From Agarivorans sp. Alg241-V36 (GTDB lineage: Bacteria; Pseudomonadota; Gammaproteobacteria; Enterobacterales; Celerinatantimonadaceae), in NCBI RefSeq assembly GCF_900537085.1, contig NZ_UNRE01000002.1, forward strand, positions 186,289 to 250,288: 64,000 bases of DNA. The letters run 5' to 3'. The translations under genes and the position numbers were made by a program. Numbering within the stretch: the first letter of the stretch is position 1; every line of letters begins with the position of its first letter. This document shows, one piece after another, positions 60,809 to 64,000 of this stretch. The notes under the pieces are model-generated. The model made no database searches, was not told where the DNA came from, and was given only the letters and a program-made list of their open reading frames with translations.

Positions 60809-62602
60809 TTAGTTCTGATGCTGGTACAAGGTTTTGTATAAGCCGCTTTGTTCAATTAGTTGCTGATGTTCACCGACTTGGCTAATGGCGCCGTCATCTA
60901 ATACGTAAATTAGATCAGCTTGTTTAATCGCACTTAAACGATGAGCAATAATTAAGGTGGTTCGCTGGTCTAAAAAGCCTTGCAGGTTGCGGTGTAGTTT
61001 AGCTTCAGTATCAGTATCTAAGGCCGATGTCGCTTCATCCAGCACCACTACTTGAGGTTTAGCTAAGATCATTCTTGCAATCGCGAGGCGCTGCTTTTGT
61101 CCTCCCGAGAGCCGTACGCCACTTCTGCCCACTAGAGTGTCTAGGGTATCGGGCAGTTTTTCTACGGTGGTTTGTAGCTCGGCAATTGCCAGCGCTTGCC
61201 ACAGTTCTTCATCACTGTGTTGGCGGCCCATGTTGAGGTTTTCTCGCACCGAGGTATTAAACAAAATAGGCTGCTGCAAAACTGTTGAAATATTGCTGCG
61301 GATTGTGGAGTACCCGACTTTTTCTATGGGAGCTTGATCTAGCAGTATTTGCCCGCTGTCTTTTTGGTAAAGCCCAAGTAGCAGGTTCACTAAGGTCGAT
61401 TTACCTCCGCCACTGACCGACACCACTGCGACTTTTTTACCCGCAGGCAGGGTTAGGCTTATGTCTTTTAGTACTGGGGATTCTGCTGAATAGCTGAAGT
61501 TTACGTTCTTAAACTCAATATCAAAGTTTTGCTGCTTAGCAAAAGGGTCTACTTCGCAAGGGTAGTGTGGCTCCTGTTTTAGCTCAAACAGTTGGTTCAA
61601 GCGCGCTAATGCTGCATTGGCGCTAAAGTAGCTGTACTGAATGCTTAATATTTCTTGTACCGGTCCCATCATGAACCACAAGTAGCCAAATACCGCGAAG
61701 ATTTGCCCTACGGTTAAATCAGAGAAAACCACCATTAACATGGCGATAGCGCGAAAAACTTCAAAGCCAACCAGGAAGATAGTAAAGCTAAGGCGATTAA
61801 CCGCATCGGTTTTCCAATGAGAGGCAATGGCGTGATCTTTTAACTCACCAGCGGCGCTAATTACTCGCGAAAAGTAATGGCCTTCACGTTGGGTTGCGCG
61901 TAGTTGCTGAATACTGTCTAAGGTTTCAATTAAGGCCAGTTGGAAGGCTTCAAAGGCGGCATTTTCTTTCTTTTTTAGCTCTTTAACATGGCTACCAAAA
62001 GAGCGAGAAAAGTAGATAACGGCTGGATTCAGCAGCAAAATGATGAGTCCTAGCTGCCAATCAATCCACAGTAAGATTATCGCGGTGCCAACAATGGTAA
62101 GTAAAGCCACTAAAAACTTAGATAGGCTTTCACTAATAAACTTATCTAGGGTTTCTACGTCGGTGATACAGCGGGCACTAATTCCGCCTGAGCCTTGGGT
62201 TTCATATTCGCGCAGCTCAACCTTGGGCAGGTGATCTACAAGGCGCTGGCGAATTAGAAAGCTAATTTGCTTACCGATAAAGGTAAACTGCCTAGCTTGC
62301 AGCACGCCAATCACTAAAGACGATAAGCGCAAGCAAACGACCACCGCAAGAATCGACAGAATATAAGCTGTGGCGGTATGCCAAGCTTCTGGCAGCACTT
62401 GTTGTAATACTTCTATGGCTTTGCCCGGTTTTTCCAGTAGCACTTCATCAACCAGCAAAGGCATCATCAGTGGAATAGGTACGCTAACTAGCGTAGCCAT
62501 AATGGCAATTAGGTGGGCATACACTAAGGGCTTTTTATAGTGGAAAATTTGTTGGCGAATTGTTGCCCACGTAAAGGCAGCCGAGGGGGCGTTTGAATGC
62601 AT
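60809..62602 (-). CDS. ABC exporter, fused permease and ATPase
   Basis: The 597-residue half-transporter has a six-helix permease domain (about residues 20-320) and a C-terminal ATPase. The ATPase has signature SGVRLSGGQKQRLAIARMIL, Walker B KPQVVVLDEATSALD and switch His in TLIIAHRLSAI. The Walker A reads VVSVSGGGKSTLV, so the first conserved Gly of GxxGxGKS is Ser. It should dimerise in the inner membrane. Substrate unknown; MsbA/HlyB-like relatives move lipids, peptides or drugs. No second half-transporter is adjacent. Confidence 0.93.
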   Translation of the reverse strand: MHSNAPSAAFTWATIRQQIFHYKKPLVYAHLIAIMATLVSVPIPLMMPLLVDEVLLEKPGKAIEVLQQVLPEAWHTATAYILSILAVVVCLRLSSLVIGVLQARQFTFIGKQISFLIRQRLVDHLPKVELREYETQGSGGISARCITDVETLDKFISESLSKFLVALLTIVGTAIILLWIDWQLGLIILLLNPAVIYFSRSFGSHVKELKKKENAAFEAFQLALIETLDSIQQLRATQREGHYFSRVISAAGELKDHAIASHWKTDAVNRLSFTIFLVGFEVFRAIAMLMVVFSDLTVGQIFAVFGYLWFMMGPVQEILSIQYSYFSANAALARLNQLFELKQEPHYPCEVDPFAKQQNFDIEFKNVNFSYSAESPVLKDISLTLPAGKKVAVVSVSGGGKSTLVNLLLGLYQKDSGQILLDQAPIEKVGYSTIRSNISTVLQQPILFNTSVRENLNMGRQHSDEELWQALAIAELQTTVEKLPDTLDTLVGRSGVRLSGGQKQRLAIARMILAKPQVVVLDEATSALDTDTEAKLHRNLQGFLDQRTTLIIAHRLSAIKQADLIYVLDDGAISQVGEHQQLIEQSGLYKTLYQHQN

Positions 62603-62727
62603 AATCTAAATAAGAATCTTTTTCATCTGTAATTGGGCAAGTCTACGGAGACTGAGATGAAAAAGCTAGAGGCTGCAAACATTCTGGCTTGCAGCAGGTT
62701 TGGCTAGTTGCAGTAAGAAGTTAAGTC

Positions 62728-64000
62728 TTACTCTTCGCTAGTATCAATATCGCTGGCTTTTTGCGCCTTTTTCTGGCGAATAATCGGTGCATCACCCATC
62801 TCGGTGCCCGCTGCAAAGGTTTTATTGGTTTTAACCTTAGGCTTGCTAGTTTTGGCTTTTGGTTTGCTCTTAGCTTTTTGGCTATTTTTATTAAAGCTAG
62901 GTTTAGTGTTTTTAGCGCGTAAGCCTTTAAACTTGGCAGCTAAGCCTTCTAAGCTAATAAATTCCACTTTTTGCTCAAGCAAGGCTTCTAAGCTTTTAAA
63001 GCTATACCAATCTTTTGGCCCAACTAAAGAATATGCCTGCCCAAGATTACCTGCACGGCCGGTTCGACCAATGCGGTGCACGTATTCTTCTACGTGTTTG
63101 GGCATGTCGAAGTTGATCACGTGAGAGACTTGCACAATATCAAGGCCGCGTGAGGCGAGGTCGGTGGTAAACAATACCTTTTGGTGGCCACGGCTAAACT
63201 CGTCCATGATCTTGTTGCGCGCGCCTTGGTTTAAATCTGCGTTTAATGCCGAGCAACTTAACCCTTGCTCGCTAAAGGCATCGGCGAGGCGCTGGGTGTC
63301 GGCACGAGTTGCGGTAAACACAATGGCTTGTTTAAGCGAATCTTGTTTGAGTATCTCAGCAAGTTGCGCTTGTTTGTGATCGAGGTGGTCACTTAACAAA
63401 AACTGCTGATTAATGTCCTGGTGCTGGGTAAAGCTAAAGCCTACAGCAATGCGTTCTGGCTCATTGAGTAGTTCAAGCGCGAAAGAGTTAATCGCAGCAT
63501 CATCTAAGGTGGCTGAAAACATCAAGGTTTGGCGTTTACGGTGATTAGCGGCTTTATTAACAAAGTTAAGCTGTTCAGCAAAACCTAGATCGAGCATACG
63601 GTCTGCTTCGTCGAGGATCAGTAGCTCAAGCCCATCTAAAAATAAGTGGCGCTTGCTTAAGTGATCGGCCAAGCGACCTGGGGTTGCTACTACTACTTGT
63701 GGATCTTTACGTAGCAACTTACTTTGATCGTTAAAGTTTTCTCCGCCGGTGATAAGGCAAGCGCGGGTTTGTGTATTAGCAATTAGCAGACGAAGTTGAG
63801 CAAATACCTGCTTAGCCAGTTCACGGGTGGGCGTTAAAATTAGTGTGCGCGCATCACGCTTAGAGAGAGCTCGCGTTTTTAGCATTCGCTGCATGGCTGG
63901 CAGCAAATACGCTAAGGTTTTACCTGAACCTGTTTTAGATGATGCCAGTAGATCTTTGCCTACCATTGCTGCGGGAATTGCCCGAGCTTGGATCTCGGTG
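62728..64000 (-). CDS. DEAD-box RNA helicase, N-terminus cut by window edge
   Basis: This leftward gene runs off the right edge; about 423 residues are visible and the start is outside. The first visible residues (TEIQARAIPAAMVGKD) hold the end of the Q motif. Then come motif I ASSKTGSGKT, Ia PTRELAKQ, Ib TPGR, II DEADRMLDLG, III SATLDD and VI HRIGRTGRAGN. The C-terminus is a Lys-rich tail (KAKSKPKAKTSKPKVKTNK) likely to hold RNA. SrmB/RhlE-like cold or ribosome-assembly helicases are closest in layout. Confidence 0.95.
   Translation of the reverse strand, partial: TEIQARAIPAAMVGKDLLASSKTGSGKTLAYLLPAMQRMLKTRALSKRDARTLILTPTRELAKQVFAQLRLLIANTQTRACLITGGENFNDQSKLLRKDPQVVVATPGRLADHLSKRHLFLDGLELLILDEADRMLDLGFAEQLNFVNKAANHRKRQTLMFSATLDDAAINSFALELLNEPERIAVGFSFTQHQDINQQFLLSDHLDHKQAQLAEILKQDSLKQAIVFTATRADTQRLADAFSEQGLSCSALNADLNQGARNKIMDEFSRGHQKVLFTTDLASRGLDIVQVSHVINFDMPKHVEEYVHRIGRTGRAGNLGQAYSLVGPKDWYSFKSLEALLEQKVEFISLEGLAAKFKGLRAKNTKPSFNKNSQKAKSKPKAKTSKPKVKTNKTFAAGTEMGDAPIIRQKKAQKASDIDTSEE

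Noticed and set aside
62618-62707. A 16-codon frame (ATG 62657) with GGAG upstream, and an 11-bp inverted repeat ctttttcatct/agatgaaaaag.
   Set aside because: It reads rightward while both neighbours read leftward, so it cannot be a leader peptide for them. The hairpins more likely end the helicase transcript.

Overview
The window looks like chromosomal DNA of a marine gammaproteobacterium of the Alteromonadales type; an Agarivorans-like relative would fit. This placement rests on recognised protein families and is not confirmed by any search. The signs are several small families seen mainly in Vibrio, Shewanella and Alteromonas relatives (DUF2960, TIGR02647, TIGR02444, DUF3820, PpnP), a GlyGly-CTERM protease, a xylanase and carbohydrate porin, and secreted proteins with repeated carbohydrate-binding-like modules. 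Base and codon use look even throughout. I saw no rRNA, tRNA, CRISPR array, prophage or insertion sequence.

Layout. 1-8.6 kb: an isolated CHMI-type isomerase, an overlapping fdhD and molybdopterin oxidoreductase pair, a membrane GGDEF-EAL protein whose reading frame runs well past its first ATG, a LysR regulator and an orphan lipoprotein. 9.4-15.5 kb: three leftward genes for secreted proteins. These are a zinc metalloprotease fused to carbohydrate-binding modules and a CAP domain, a separate protein resembling a metalloprotease pro-domain, and a large protein with a peptidase-like domain lacking HExxH and the same set of modules. 15.5-25 kb: a candidate small RNA, a P-loop kinase, icd, a GH10 xylanase under a LacI-type operator, a LamB-like porin, fadD, an unlisted 52-residue protein, and a LysR/solute-binding-protein pair. 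25-38 kb: an RND efflux pump, a trypsin-like GlyGly-CTERM protease, a methyltransferase, and a MoxR-DUF58-transglutaminase operon. 38-50 kb: a MerR regulator with an aldo/keto reductase, adenosine deaminase, LemA with an M48 protease, MarC, LysE with AraC, a peroxiredoxin with a divergent TetR gene, and a FadL-like protein. 50-64 kb: small lipoproteins, SDR/HxlR, photolyase, copA-cueR, ppnP, a cold-shock protein, an ABC exporter and a DEAD-box helicase cut by the window end.

Several regulator-target links can be read from the DNA. A CueR-type promoter (19-bp spacer) sits before copA and overlaps the photolyase stop codon. A second MerR-type promoter (19-bp spacer around an 18-bp palindrome) sits before the aldo/keto reductase and should answer to the adjacent MerR. 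Three TTGAA-N6-TTCAA sites exactly 23 bp apart lie between the peroxiredoxin and TetR genes. A perfect 14-bp LacI-family palindrome sits in the xylanase leader, although no LacI regulator is present here.

The best candidate for an undescribed system is the 9.4-15.5 kb secreted cassette. A protease, its probable separately encoded pro-domain and a catalytically altered partner appear to be directed to the same polysaccharide-rich target by shared modules.
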